Shown in pieces: positions 9,003-19,342 of a stretch of DNA of 64,000 nt. Made by a program: the position numbers and the translations under genes. Each line of letters opens with the position of its first letter. Positions within the stretch are counted from its first letter, which is position 1. A model generated the notes under the pieces. The model made no database searches. It saw nothing but the letters and a program-made list of their open reading frames with translations, and was not told the DNA's origin. Origin of the DNA: DASSUW01 sp963774155 (lineage in GTDB: Bacteria; Actinomycetota; Thermoleophilia; Solirubrobacterales; Solirubrobacteraceae); the NCBI GenBank assembly GCA_963774155.1, contig CAVZDW010000003.1, forward strand, positions 124,001 to 188,000, in the 5' to 3' direction.

Positions 9003-11644
9003 CAGAGGCCCTCCAGCTCCTCCCGGAGGCTCTGCAGCTTCGCCCGCTCGGCCTCGACGACGGCCGCGGGCGCCTTGCTGACGAAGCCCTGGTTGGCGAG
9101 CTTGCCCTCGGCGCGGCTGATCTCCTGCTCGAGCGTGGCGCGGCGCGCCTCGACGCGCTTGGCGGCAGCCCCCGCGTCGACGCCGTCCGAGGCGAGCACG
9201 GCCACGCTGCCGCCGGGCACGCCGACGGTGGCCACCGGATCGCCGCCGTTCTCGGACCACTCGAAGCGGGCGAGCCGCGCCACGTGCGCGGCCGTGTGTT
9301 CGTAGCCCGGGGCGTCGAGCCTCGCCTTGACCGTCGCGCCGGCTGCCGCGCCGACCCGGTCGCGCCAGCCGCGCAGCTCCTGCGTCGCGGCGATCGCGCG
9401 GCGGACGTCGTCCTCGGCGTCCAGGTCGCGCAGCGCGTCGTCGGCCACCGGGTAGCGGCGGACGAGCAGCAGGCCCTCGGCGCCGGGGATGTTCGCCCAC
9501 AGCGCCTCGGTCACGAACGGGATGATCGGGTGGCAGAGCGCCAGCGTCTCGCCGAGGACGTACACGGCCAGCCGACTAACGTCGCGCGGAGATCCGAGCT
9601 TGCGAGGATCGGAGCGCGAAACCTGATCTCCTCGGAGTACAGCCGCGGCTTGATCATCTCGAGGTACCAGTCGCACAGGTCGCCGTAGACGAAGTCGTAG
9701 AGGCGCAGGGCGGCCGTGTGGAACTCGAAGCCGTCGATCGCCGCCGCCACGTCGCGCTCGGCCGCGTGCAGGCGGGAGAGGATCCAGCGGTCCTCGACCG
9801 TCTCGACCTCCGGCGCGGTGTCCGGCATCGTCACGCCCTCGGGCACGCGGAGGAGCACGAGCCGCGAGGCGTTCCAGAGCTTGTTGGCCAGCTGGCGCCC
9901 CTGGGCGACGCGCTCCTCGTTGAAGCGCACGTCCTGCGTCGAGGAGCTGGCCAGCAGGCCCCAGCGGACGGCGTCGGCGCCGTAGGCGGGGAACTCCCCG
10001 CCCTGCTCGAAGACCGGCGGGCCGCGGGCCGCCGTCGATCAGGTACAGCGGGTCGATGCCCGTGCCCAGCGACTTCGACATCCGCCGCCCGTCGGGCGCC
10101 TGGATGACCGGGTGCACGTAGACGTCGTCGAACGGGATGTCGCCGGCGAACTCGATCCCGAACATGACCATCCGGGCGACCCAGAGGAAGAGGATGTCGC
10201 GCGCCGTGGAGAGGACGTCGGTGGGATAGAAGGCCTTCAGCGCCGCCGTCTGCTCGGGCCACCCGAGCGTCACGAACGGCCAGATGCCGCTGGAGAACCA
10301 GGTGTCGAGGACGTCGGGGTCGCGCTCCCAGCCCTCGCCCTCCGGCGCCTCCATGCCCACGTAGGTCTCGTCCCCGCGGTACCAGACCGGGATCTGATGG
10401 CCCCACCAGAGCTGGCGCGAGATGCACCAGGGCCGGATGTTCTCCATCCACTCGAGGTAGCGGCGGTGCTGGCCCTCGGGGTGGATGCGGATGCGGCCGT
10501 TCTCGACGACCTCGATGGCGGGCGCGGCGAGCTCGTCCATGCGCATGAACCACTGGAGCGAGATCAGCGGCTCGATCCGCTCGCCGCTGCGCTGCGAGTA
10601 GGGCACGTCGTGCGTGTGGGGCTCGGTGCGGGCGATGCGGCCCTCGGCGCGCAGGGCCTCGACGACGGCCTCGCGCGCCTCGAGCGCGGTCATGCCCGCG
10701 AAGCGCTCGCCGGCGGCGGCCGTCATGCGGCCGTTCTCGCCGATCGCGCTGATCTCCTCGAGCCCGTGCGACCGGCCGATCTCGAAGTCGTTCGGGTCGT
10801 GCCCGGGCGTGATCTTCAGCGCCCCGGTGCCGAACTCCGGCTTGACATAGGGGTCGGCGATGATCTTCAGCCGGCGCCCGACGATGGGCAGGATCGCGGT
10901 CTCGCCGATCAGCCGCGTGTAGCGGTCGTCGTCCGGGTGGACGGCGATCGCCGTGTCGGCCAGCATCGTCTCGGGCCGCACCGTGGCGATGGTGATCGCG
11001 CCGTGGCCGCTCTCGAGCGGGTAGTCGACGTAGTAGAGGGTGTCGGTGACCTCGCGCTGCTCGACCTCGAGGTCCGAGATGGCCGAGCCGGTCCCCGGGT
11101 CCCAGTTGACCATGTAGTTGTCGCGATAGATCAGGCCCTTGTCGTAGAGGTCGACGAAGACCTTCTGGACGGCCCTGACGTACGCCGGGTCGAGCGTGAA
11201 GCGCTCGTCCTCGTAGTCTGCTGACGCGCCGAGGCGCTTGAACTGCTCGACGATGGTGGAGCCGTACTGCTCGCGCCACTCCCAGACGCGCTCGATGAAC
11301 GCCTCGCGGCCGAGCGCCTCGCGGCTCGTGCCCTCGGACTTCAGCAGCCGCTCGACCTGCGTCTGGGTGGCGATGCCCGCATGGTCGGTGCCGAAGATCC
11401 ACTTGGCGCGCATCCCGCGCATGCGGGCGAGCCGGATCAGCGTGTCCTGCACGGAGCCGTTGAGCGCGTGGCCCATGTGGAGCGCGCCGGTGACGTTCGG
11501 CAGCGGGATCGCGATCGAGTAGTTCTCCGCGGCCGTGCCGGCGTTCTCGGGGTGGAAGAGGCCGGACTCGAGCCACTGCGCCCGCACCCGCGGCTCGACG
11601 GCGGCGGGGTCGTAGCGCGTGCTGGTCTCGAAATCGGCGCTCAT
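9002..11644 (-). CDS. valS: Valyl-tRNA synthetase with two apparent compensating indels
   Basis: A class Ia aminoacyl-tRNA synthetase charging tRNA-Val. The N-terminal frame shows the HIGH-type motif (PNVTGALHMGHALNG), the editing domain with LADTAIAVHPDD, and the KMSKS-type motif (GRRMSKSLGTGIDPL). After about 10,030 the homologous sequence (FNEERVAQGRQLANKLWNAS, DWYLEMIKPRLYSEE) continues in a different frame. Near 9,600 it returns to the first frame (LAVYVLGETLALCHPIIPFV) and ends with the C-terminal coiled coil (EGKLANQGFVSKAP). The first shift coincides with a 7-base tandem duplication (10017-10030), the second with a palindromic insertion (9577-9627). The first frame stays open throughout, so a protein with about 140 scrambled residues would result. 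As valS is essential, error or a divergent second copy is likely. Start chosen at MSADFETS. Confidence 0.88.
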   Translation of the reverse strand: MSADFETSTRYDPAAVEPRVRAQWLESGLFHPENAGTAAENYSIAIPLPNVTGALHMGHALNGSVQDTLIRLARMRGMRAKWIFGTDHAGIATQTQVERLLKSEGTSREALGREAFIERVWEWREQYGSTIVEQFKRLGASADYEDERFTLDPAYVRAVQKVFVDLYDKGLIYRDNYMVNWDPGTGSAISDLEVEQREVTDTLYYVDYPLESGHGAITIATVRPETMLADTAIAVHPDDDRYTRLIGETAILPIVGRRLKIIADPYVKPEFGTGALKITPGHDPNDFEIGRSHGLEEISAIGENGRMTAAAGERFAGMTALEAREAVVEALRAEGRIARTEPHTHDVPYSQRSGERIEPLISLQWFMRMDELAAPAIEVVENGRIRIHPEGQHRRYLEWMENIRPWCISRQLWWGHQIPVWYRGDETYVGMEAPEGEGWERDPDVLDTWFSSGIWPFVTLGWPEQTAALKAFYPTDVLSTARDILFLWVARMVMFGIEFAGDIPFDDVYVHPVIQAPDGRRMSKSLGTGIDPLYLIDGGPRPAGLRAGRGVPRLRRRRRPLGPAGQLLDAGRALQRGARRPGAPAGQQALERLAARAPPRARGRDDAGHRAGGRDGRGPLDPLPPARGRARRGGGDRRLRVPHGRPAPLRLRLRRPVRLVPRDDQAAAVLRGDQVSRSDPRKLGSPRDVSRLAVYVLGETLALCHPIIPFVTEALWANIPGAEGLLLVRRYPVADDALRDLDAEDDVRRAIAATQELRGWRDRVGAAAGATVKARLDAPGYEHTAAHVARLARFEWSENGGDPVATVGVPGGSVAVLASDGVDAGAAAKRVEARRATLEQEISRAEGKLANQGFVSKAPAAVVEAERAKLQSLREELEGL
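9577..9627. repeat. Palindrome-like insertion within valS
   Basis: The stretch from TAACGTCGC to ACCTGATC contains inverted arms GATCC/GGATC around TTGCGAG-type sequence. It has no counterpart in ValRS homology, which jumps from YSEE to LAVYVLGE. The 12-mer CGAGCTTGCGAG is shared with the GTAATCAA repeat at 6066, and TAACGTCGC recurs at 7049. It is probably a degenerate member of a palindromic element family, but the match is short. Confidence 0.45.
10017..10030. repeat. 7-base tandem duplication at the valS frameshift
   Basis: GCGGGCC is present twice head to tail (10017-10023 and 10024-10030). Removing one copy restores the ValRS reading frame (IDGGP followed by PVFEQGGEFPAYGADAV), so this duplication is the likely cause of the first valS shift. 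Confidence 0.75.
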
Positions 11645-11677
11645 CCGGCCGCGGAGTCTAGATCGCTCGCGCCGTTC

Positions 11678-11710
11678 GTTACACTTCGACACTGAATGTC
11701 ACAACGTAAC
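11678..11710. promoter_or_regulatory. Nested palindrome over the tetR start, likely autoregulatory operator
   Basis: Outer arms GTTAC (11678-11682) and GTAAC (11706-11710) enclose a perfect inner palindrome GACA-CTGAA-TGTC (11688-11700) that overlaps the ATG at 11696. Position and symmetry suit a TetR-family operator controlling tetR-glpD and perhaps the divergent valS. No binding data are implied. Confidence 0.5.
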
Positions 11711-12262
11711 GTCGTGAGCGAGGACGACCGGCTCCTCGACGCGGCCCGCGAGTGCGTGCTGGCCGTGGGCGTGCGGCGGACGACGGTGACCGACGTCGCC
11801 CGGCGCGCCGGCGTGAGCCGGATGACGCTGTATCGCCGCTTCCCGGACCTCGAGGGCGTGCTCGCCGCGCTGATGACGCGGGAGTTCGGCCGGCTGATCT
11901 CCGAGGCCGCCTCCTCGGCCTCTGGCGCGACGGTGCGCGAGCGCGTGGTGGCGACGGTCGTGCACGGCGCGCGCTCCCTGGCGTCCGACCCGCTGTTCGT
12001 GCGCCTGCTCGACGTCGACCCCGAGCTGCTGCTGCCGTACGTGACGCGGCGGCTCGGCGGGATGCAGAAGATCGCGGTGGCCGCGGCGTCCGAGGCGCTG
12101 TCGGCTCGGGACGGCTCCGTGCGGACCGACGTGTCGCCGGCCGTCCTCGCCGCGGGAGTCGAGCTGATCTCGCGCGGGTTCGTGCTCGCCTCGCACGGCG
12201 AGCTCGGCCTCGACCCCTGGCCCGAGCTGACGCGGGCGATCGACGGGTACCTCCGGCCGTGA
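11696..12262 (+). CDS. TetR-family transcriptional regulator next to glpD
   Basis: A 188-residue regulator with a TetR helix-turn-helix at about 12-55 (TTVTDVARRAGVSRMTLYRRF) and a helical ligand-binding C terminus. It overlaps glpD (GTGA at 12259-12262), so the two are co-transcribed and it probably controls glycerol-3-phosphate oxidation. A palindrome overlaps its own start codon, consistent with autorepression. The ligand is unknown. Confidence 0.88.
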   Translation: MSQRNVVSEDDRLLDAARECVLAVGVRRTTVTDVARRAGVSRMTLYRRFPDLEGVLAALMTREFGRLISEAASSASGATVRERVVATVVHGARSLASDPLFVRLLDVDPELLLPYVTRRLGGMQKIAVAAASEALSARDGSVRTDVSPAVLAAGVELISRGFVLASHGELGLDPWPELTRAIDGYLRP

Positions 12263-13770
12263 GCGCCTCCCTGAGCGCCGGTCGGCGCGCGGCAGAGCTC
12301 GACCGGCTGGCCGATGGCGAAGCGGTCGACCTCGTGGTCGTGGGCGGCGGGATCACCGGCGCCGGCGTGGCGCTGGACGCCGCCTCCCGCGGCCTCTCGG
12401 TGGCGCTGCTCGAGCGCCGCGACCTGGCCTTCGGCACGAGCCGCTGGAGCTCGAAGCTCGTGCACGGCGGGCTGCGGTACCTCGAGCACGGCGACGTCGG
12501 CCTCGCCTGGGAGTCGGCCGTCGAGCGGGCGACGCTGATGCGCACGGTCGCCTCGCACCTGATCCGGCCGCTGCCGTACGTGATCCCGCTCGACGCCGGC
12601 GTCGACCGCGCGACGGCGGCCAGGACGCTGGTCGGCCTGCGGGTCGGCGACGGGCTGCGCAGCGCGGCGCGGACCAGCCGCCGCGCGCTGCCGCCGGCGC
12701 GGCGCGTCAGCGCGCTGGAGGCCCGCCGGCTGGCGCCCGCGCTGCGGGGCGGCGGCCTGCGCGGCGCGCTGCTGAGCTGGGACTGCCAGCTCGAGGACGA
12801 CGCCCGGCTGGTCGTCGCGGTCGCCCGCACCGCCGCGGCCCATGGCGCGCGGGTGATCACCCACGCGGGCGTGACCGCGCTGCGGGAGGACGGCGTCGAG
12901 GCGGTCGACGAGCTCACCGGCTCGCCGTTCTCCGTCCGCGCCCGCCGCGTCATCGTGGCCGCGGGCGTGTGGACGGACGCGCTGACCGCGGCGGTCACGC
13001 TGCGCCCGAGCCGCGGCTCGCACCTGCTCGTCCCGGCCGCACGGCTCGGCGACCCGCGCGCCGTGGTGAACGGGCGCGTCCCGGGCCGCCGCGGCCGCTG
13101 GGTCTTCGCGATCCCCCGCAGCGACGGCCTCGTCGCCATCGGCCTCACCGACGTCCCGGCTCCGGGCGAGCCCGCGGACGAGCCGCAGCCGTCGCCCGCG
13201 GAGGAGGCCGAGCTGCTCGAGTTCGCCTCGGCGGCGCTCGATGCGCCGCTCCGGCCGGAGGACGTCGTGGGCCGCTACGCGGGCCTGCGCCCGCTGGCCG
13301 CCTCCGGCGACGGCGAGACCGCCGACCTCTCCCGCCGCCACGTCATCGTCGAGGACGAGTCGGGCGCGCTGGCCATCGTCGGCGGCAAGCTCACGACCTA
13401 CCGCCGCATGGCCCAGGACGTCGTCGACCGGGTGACCACAAGGCCGTGCCGCACGGCGCGGCTGCCCCTGGTCGGGGCCGCACCGCCGGCCGCGCTGCGC
13501 TCCGTCGCCGCGCCGGACCGGCTCGTCCGGCGGTACGGCACCGAGGCGCCCGCCGTGGTCGCCCTGGCCGACGGGCGGCCCGAGCTGCTCGAGCCGGTGG
13601 CGGACGGCGTCCCCGTGTGCGCCGCCGAGTTGCTGTGGGCGGTCCGCCACGAGCTCGCTTTGACCGTCGACGACCTCGTCGACCGGCGGGTGCGGGCGGG
13701 GCTCGTGCCTTCGTGGCGCGAGGCCGCGGTCGACGCCGCCGAGCAGTTCGTTCACGAACCCCGGCATTGA
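12259..13770 (+). CDS. glpD: Glycerol-3-phosphate dehydrogenase (FAD, quinone-linked)
   Basis: A 503-residue flavoprotein oxidising sn-glycerol-3-phosphate to dihydroxyacetone phosphate at the membrane. The FAD-binding GxGxxG is in LVVVGGGITGAGVALDAASR (about 25-44). The GlpD signature region GTSRWSSKLVHGGLRYLEHG is clear. A DAO C-terminal domain with LLWAVRHELALTVDDLVDRR closes the protein. The GTG start overlaps the tetR stop, and the upstream extension of this frame is tetR sequence in another frame. Somewhat shorter than E. coli-type enzymes but complete. A repeat/terminator-like hairpin overlaps its last codons. Confidence 0.93.
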   Translation: MSASLSAGRRAAELDRLADGEAVDLVVVGGGITGAGVALDAASRGLSVALLERRDLAFGTSRWSSKLVHGGLRYLEHGDVGLAWESAVERATLMRTVASHLIRPLPYVIPLDAGVDRATAARTLVGLRVGDGLRSAARTSRRALPPARRVSALEARRLAPALRGGGLRGALLSWDCQLEDDARLVVAVARTAAAHGARVITHAGVTALREDGVEAVDELTGSPFSVRARRVIVAAGVWTDALTAAVTLRPSRGSHLLVPAARLGDPRAVVNGRVPGRRGRWVFAIPRSDGLVAIGLTDVPAPGEPADEPQPSPAEEAELLEFASAALDAPLRPEDVVGRYAGLRPLAASGDGETADLSRRHVIVEDESGALAIVGGKLTTYRRMAQDVVDRVTTRPCRTARLPLVGAAPPAALRSVAAPDRLVRRYGTEAPAVVALADGRPELLEPVADGVPVCAAELLWAVRHELALTVDDLVDRRVRAGLVPSWREAAVDAAEQFVHEPRH

Positions 13771-13818
13771 GGGAGGCAGGTTCGAGGGTCTCCCCAGCCT
13801 CCCTACCCAGCCGCAGTT
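13755..13818 (+). repeat. Structured 3' intergenic repeat, copy A (possible glpD terminator)
   Basis: It begins CGAACCCCGGCATTGAGGG, overlaps the glpD stop, and ends TCCCTACCCAGCCGCAGTT. The arms GGGAGGC (13771-13777) and GCCTCCC (13797-13803) can form a perfect 7-bp stem. The same two ends occur in the same order and relative orientation, on the opposite strand, at 23163-23317, and a divergent copy is at 27584-27672. Confidence 0.75.
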
Positions 13819-13846
13819 GACGTTCGCGCCCTAGCATTCATACGAG

Positions 13847-14563
13847 ATGGCCTACCGCGAGCTGCCAACCACCGGCCCGCTCCTGGCCTGCCTCTGGACC
13901 AACGACCGCGAGCCCGAGGCGCAGCCCGGCCGCATCCTCCCCGACGCCTGCGCCGACATCGTCTCCGTCGACGGCCGCCTCTTCGTCGCCGGCCCGGCGA
14001 CGCAGGCGCACCTCAGCCGCGCCCGCGGCACCGCCTTCGGCGTCCGCTTCCGGGTCGGCGCCGCCGGCGCGGCGCTGGGACTGCCGGCCGCCGAGCTCCT
14101 CGACGCCAACGTCCCGCTCGAGGACGTGTGGGGCAAGGCGGGGCGCGAGATCGCCGAGCGCGCGACCGGGCCCCACGAGCTCGCCGCCGCGGTGCTCGAG
14201 CGCGTCGACGACGTCCCCGACCCGATCGTCCGCGCCGCCGCCACCGGCACGCCGCGGCAGCAGCTCGGGATCGGCGACCGCCAGCTCCGCCGCCGCTTCG
14301 CCGACGCCGTCGGCTACGGCCCGAAGACGCTCGAGCGGATCCTGCGCTTCCAGCGCTTCCTGCGGCTCGCAGACCACGACCGCGATCTCGCGCGCCTGGC
14401 CTTCGACGCCGGATACGCCGATCAGGCCCACCTCACGCGCGAGTGCGGCCGCCTCGCCGGCCTCACGCCCGCGCAGCTCCTCGCCACCGGGGCGACGGCC
14501 GCCGGCGAGAGGTCCGTTTCGTTCAAGAGCGACGAGCGAACTCCGGCCACCATGGCGGCATGA
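13847..14563 (+). CDS. AraC-family transcriptional regulator
   Basis: A 238-residue protein. The N-terminal half (LPDACADIVSVDGRLFVAGP) resembles the DUF6597-type sensor domain found in short AraC regulators. The C-terminal half carries a two-part AraC helix-turn-helix (IGDRQLRRRFADAVGYGPKT and LARLAFDAGYADQAHLTREC). Its stop overlaps the next start (ATGA at 14560-14563), so it is co-transcribed with the prenyltransferase-like gene. The target is unknown. Confidence 0.88.
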   Translation: MAYRELPTTGPLLACLWTNDREPEAQPGRILPDACADIVSVDGRLFVAGPATQAHLSRARGTAFGVRFRVGAAGAALGLPAAELLDANVPLEDVWGKAGREIAERATGPHELAAAVLERVDDVPDPIVRAAATGTPRQQLGIGDRQLRRRFADAVGYGPKTLERILRFQRFLRLADHDRDLARLAFDAGYADQAHLTRECGRLAGLTPAQLLATGATAAGERSVSFKSDERTPATMAA

Positions 14564-15426
14564 CCGTCGACCTCAACGCCGCCACCACCTTCCTCTACGC
14601 GACCGCCCGGGTGCTGGAGCGCCGCCGCTTCGCCCACCTGTTCGAGGGCGCGCCCGCCGAGCCGGTGCTCCACGCCCTCAAGGCCTACCGCAACGACGAC
14701 GGCGGCTTCGGCCACGCCGTCGAGCCCGACATGCGCGCCCCGCTGAGCCAGCCCGTGGGCATCCACACGACGCTGGAGATCCTCCACGAGATCGGCGCGC
14801 ACGACGACGCGATGATCGGGCCCGCGGCCGACTGGCTCATGACCATCACCCGTCCCGACGGCGCGATCCCGTTCGTGCTGGAGAGCGCCATGGCCTACCC
14901 GCACGCGCCGTGGTGGCAGTACTCCGACGAGCCCTCGCTGACCCAGACGGCGATCAACGCCGCCGCGCTCCACGCGCTCGGCGCCGAGCACCCGTGGCTG
15001 GCGGGCGCCGACGCGTTCTGCTTCCGCGAGATCGCCGCGCTCGACCTGAGCCGCATCGGGGACGAGCCCAACTACGACCTGACGTTCGGCATCGCGTTCC
15101 TCGACGCCCACCCGGACGCCGAGCGCGCGGAGGCCGTGCTCGACGCGCTCGCCCCGGGGCTCGCCCCGCTGCGGACCGCCGAGCCCGATCCGTCCGCCGA
15201 GCGGCCCTCGCCGCTCGGCCTCTCCCCCCTGCCCGGGCTGCGCAGCCGCCGCCTGTTCGACGCCGCGGTCCTCGAGCGCCACCTGGACGCGCTGGAGGCG
15301 GCCCAGGAGCAGGACGGCGGGTGGAACGTCACCTGGCCGGCCTGGAACGCGGCGGCCTCGTGCGAGTGGCGCGGAATCGCGACGCTGCTCGCGCTCAAGG
15401 CGCTGCGCGCCAACGGGCGGTTGTGA
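14560..15426 (+). CDS. Prenyltransferase / squalene-cyclase-like alpha-toroid protein
   Basis: A 288-residue cytoplasmic protein with repeated helical motifs of the terpenoid cyclase/prenyltransferase alpha-toroid fold: AYRNDDGGFGHAVEPDM near the N terminus and EQDGGWNVTWPAWN near the C terminus (QxxDGGW-like repeats). No catalytic DxDD of squalene-hopene cyclase is seen, so enzymatic activity is unproven. Proteins like this are often annotated only as prenyltransferase-like. Translation is coupled to the AraC gene by the ATGA overlap. Confidence 0.75.
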   Translation: MTVDLNAATTFLYATARVLERRRFAHLFEGAPAEPVLHALKAYRNDDGGFGHAVEPDMRAPLSQPVGIHTTLEILHEIGAHDDAMIGPAADWLMTITRPDGAIPFVLESAMAYPHAPWWQYSDEPSLTQTAINAAALHALGAEHPWLAGADAFCFREIAALDLSRIGDEPNYDLTFGIAFLDAHPDAERAEAVLDALAPGLAPLRTAEPDPSAERPSPLGLSPLPGLRSRRLFDAAVLERHLDALEAAQEQDGGWNVTWPAWNAAASCEWRGIATLLALKALRANGRL

Positions 15427-15484
15427 AAAACCCCCCGGACGGACAGGTGACGAAGTCCGCGCGATCGGGCAGGCTCGCGCGTCT

Positions 15485-15930
15485 ATGTCTCACTTTCTTG
15501 TGCGCCGTGTGGGTGGCGCGACCGTCCTGGCCCTGATCGCCGGCGTCGCCGCCGCTTCCCCCGCCGCCGCGCAGGCCCGCTGCGAGGCGCCGGACAACCC
15601 CGGCTGGCGCAGCTGCCTGACCGTCTCGCACCGCGCCGTCGACGGCGGCCCGCAGCTGCTGCTCACCAAGGCGCGCCCGCGGCTCGTCGAGCGCCTCGAC
15701 CACTGCCCGGCGCAGCGCATCGCCCGCCGCGCCGTCGTCCGCACCAGCGGCGGCAAGCGCCTGGGGGCCGCCACGGTCCGCAGCCGCTGCTCGAACGGCG
15801 TCGCCCGCTGGGTCGCCGTGGTCGAGCTCAACACCAGCGCCCGCGAGGGCACGGTGATCCGCAGCTTCTGGAGCGGGATCGACGATTCCGAGACGACCGC
15901 CCCGCGCGTGAAGCTCGAGGCGAGCGAAGG

Positions 15931-15934
<4 letters not shown>
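15485..15934 (+). CDS. Small secreted protein of unknown function
   Basis: 149 residues with a Sec signal peptide (RRVGGATVLALIAGVAAASP, cleavage likely after PAAAQA). The mature part has four cysteines (RCEAPDN, RSCLTV, DHCPAQ, SRCSNG), suggesting two disulfides in a small extracytoplasmic domain. No recognised family. It converges on clpX with a 4-base overlap of the stop codons, leaving no room for an ordinary bidirectional terminator. Confidence 0.75.
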
Positions 15935-17202
<1,268 letters not shown>

Positions 17203-17214
17203 GGTCTTCCGTCC

Positions 17215-17799
17215 CTAGTGCTCGGAGATCACCCGGTCGATGATGCCGTACTCCGTGGCTTCCTCTGAGCTCATGAAGTAATCCCGCTCCGTGTCCTGCT
17301 TGACCTTCTCGATCGACTGCCCGGTGTGGTCGGCAATGATCTCATCCAGACGGCGGCGGAGGTCGATGACCTCACGCGCGTGGATCTCGATGTCCGTCGC
17401 CTGACCCTGGAAGCCGGAGGACACCTGGTGGATGAGGATCTTGGCGTTCGGCAGCGCCATCCGCTTGCCCTTGGCGCCGCCCGCCAGCAGGAGCGCGCCC
17501 ATGGACATCGCGATGCCCACGCAGATCGTCTGCACGTCGGGCTTGATGAACTGCATCGTGTCGTAGATCGCCAGCCCGGCGTAGACCGAACCGCCCGGTG
17601 AGTTGACGTAGAGCGAGATGTCCTTGTCGGGGTCCTCGGCCTCGAGATGCAGCAGCTGGGCGACGATCAGATTCGCGATCTGGTCATCCACCGGCGTGCC
17701 GAGGAAGACGATCCGCTCGTTCAGCAGGCGGGAGTAGATGTCGAACGCACGCTCCCCACGGGAGGTCTGTTCGACGACCATCGGTACGAGTGGGCTCAC
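17215..17799 (-). CDS. clpP: ATP-dependent Clp protease proteolytic subunit
   Basis: A 194-residue serine peptidase of the ClpP barrel. The catalytic triad is Ser99 (GIAMSMGALLL), His124 (AKILIHQ) and Asp172 (ERDYFMS). The SPGGSVYAGLAIYD segment is typical. It sits between tig and clpX. Only this one clpP is in the window, whereas many actinobacteria have two that form a mixed barrel. Confidence 0.97.
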   Translation of the reverse strand: MSPLVPMVVEQTSRGERAFDIYSRLLNERIVFLGTPVDDQIANLIVAQLLHLEAEDPDKDISLYVNSPGGSVYAGLAIYDTMQFIKPDVQTICVGIAMSMGALLLAGGAKGKRMALPNAKILIHQVSSGFQGQATDIEIHAREVIDLRRRLDEIIADHTGQSIEKVKQDTERDYFMSSEEATEYGIIDRVISEH

Positions 17800-17909
17800 G
17801 GTCCTCGCTTCGTTTCGCTTCGGGCGCTCGAGTCCTGCTCAGGCTTCCTGGGCTGGGAGCCCGGCGACAGCCTAGCAATCGTGAGAGCCCGTCTTTACCG
17901 GACTTGCGA

Positions 17910-19313
17910 CTAGGAACCTGGAGTCCACAGCTCGCCCGCCGAGCCGCCCTTGGCGCGCTCGGACTCGGACGGCGTCCACAGCTTGTCGCGGGCCTGCGCC
18001 TGCTCGATCGAGATCGGCTTCGCGGACTCCGCGATCATGTCCAGCGCCTTGCGCTGGGCCAGGTCCTGCTTCAGCTCGTCGAGGCGGCCCGCCGACTTCA
18101 GGCGCTCCAGCAGCTTCTTCGGCGAGGTCCGCCCGCCGCCGTCGCCGGCGGCCTCCGTGACGGCCTCGAGGACCTCGTCCTCGGTGGGCTCGATGCCCTC
18201 CGCCTCGATGATCGCGGCCAGCACCGCCTCGCGCCGCAGCGCCTGCTCGGCGTCCGGCTTGCTCTGCTCGATGATCTCGTCCTCGGGACGCCCGGCGATG
18301 CGCAGGTAGGTCTCGCGGTTGATCCCCTGGTGGCCGAGCGAGTGGAGCATCTGGTCCCACAGCTCGCGCGCGCGGGCCTCGACCAGCGCGTCGGGGATGT
18401 CGACCTTCGCCGCCTTGACCGCGGAGTCGAGCGCCGCCTCGCGGAACTCGCCCTCGATCTGCGCGGTGTCGGCCTCCGAGAGCCGCGTGCGGATGTCCTC
18501 GCGCAGCTCGTCGAGCGTGTCGAACCCGGCCTCGGTGGCGAGGTCGTCGTCGAGCGCGGGCAGCTCCTTGGCCTTGACCTCCTTGACCGTCACGGCGAAC
18601 GAGGCGTCGTTGCCGGCCAGCTCCGGCGCGGGGTACTCCTCGGGGAACGTGACGGCGACCGTCCGCTCGTCGCCGGCGGAGGCGCCCTCGAGCTGCTCCT
18701 CGAAGCCGGGCACGAGGCGGCCGGAGCCGAGCTCGACCATCTGGTCGCGCCCCTCGCCGCCCGGGAACGGGGTGCCCTCGAGCGTGCCCAGGTAGTCCAT
18801 GACGACGAAGTCGCCGGAGGCCGCCGGGCGGTCGACCGTGTCGAGCCGTGCCGAGCGCTCGCGCAGGCGGTCCAGCTCGGCGCCGATCGTCTCGTCGGAG
18901 ACGACGGGCTCGCGGCGGCCGACCTCGAGGCCCTTGTACTCCCCCAGCTCGGCCTTCGGGCGCACGCCGATCTCGATCGAGAACTTCAGCGGCTCGCCGT
19001 GGGCGGGCAGATCGCCGAGGTCGAGCTGGGGCTCGCCGACCGGGACCACGTGCGCGGCGTCGATGGCCGCGGTGTACCAGGTCGCGATCGACTCGCGGAC
19101 CGCCTCGTCGAGGACGGCCTCGCGGCCCATCCGCTGCATGATCACCGGCGCCGGGGCCTTGCCGGCGCGGAAGCCGGGAACCCGGAGACCGCGGCCGAGG
19201 CGCTGTGCAGCCTGGGCGACGCGCTTCTCGACCTCCGATGCCGGGACCTCGGCCTGGACGCGTACGCGCGACTCGGGGAGCTCGGTGACGGTGGTGACGA
19301 CTTCGGTGGCCAT
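17910..19313 (-). CDS. tig: Trigger factor, ribosome-associated chaperone
   Basis: A 467-residue three-domain chaperone. The ribosome-binding domain contains the signature VPGFRAGKAP (about 44-53). The FKBP-type PPIase domain includes GDFVVMDYLGTLEGTPFPGG and LVPGFEEQLEGASAGDERT. A long helical C-terminal domain follows. Downstream are clpP and clpX (the gap to clpP is about 110 bases), a classical order. It is divergent from a 41-residue small protein, with TACAGT (minus strand) as a possible -10 just upstream. Confidence 0.96.
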   Translation of the reverse strand: MATEVVTTVTELPESRVRVQAEVPASEVEKRVAQAAQRLGRGLRVPGFRAGKAPAPVIMQRMGREAVLDEAVRESIATWYTAAIDAAHVVPVGEPQLDLGDLPAHGEPLKFSIEIGVRPKAELGEYKGLEVGRREPVVSDETIGAELDRLRERSARLDTVDRPAASGDFVVMDYLGTLEGTPFPGGEGRDQMVELGSGRLVPGFEEQLEGASAGDERTVAVTFPEEYPAPELAGNDASFAVTVKEVKAKELPALDDDLATEAGFDTLDELREDIRTRLSEADTAQIEGEFREAALDSAVKAAKVDIPDALVEARARELWDQMLHSLGHQGINRETYLRIAGRPEDEIIEQSKPDAEQALRREAVLAAIIEAEGIEPTEDEVLEAVTEAAGDGGGRTSPKKLLERLKSAGRLDELKQDLAQRKALDMIAESAKPISIEQAQARDKLWTPSESERAKGGSAGELWTPGS

Positions 19314-19342
19314 GGCGGCCCATCACTGTACAACTGGTCCTT

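Noticed and set aside
11645..11695. T-box or other riboswitch upstream of valS
   Set aside because: Only about 50 bases separate valS from the divergent tetR gene, far too little for a T-box, and no specifier or antiterminator sequences are visible.
14516..14545. GTTCAAGAGCGACGAGCGAAC-like imperfect palindrome at the end of the AraC gene as another copy of the palindromic element
   Set aside because: It shares only scattered bases with the GTAATCAA element and lies within coding sequence of normal composition.
17848..17864. Hairpin CTGGGCT-GGG-AGCCCGG between tig and clpP as a terminator
   Set aside because: The stem is short, has a G-T pair and no T-run on the minus strand, and tig-clpP-clpX are usually co-transcribed.
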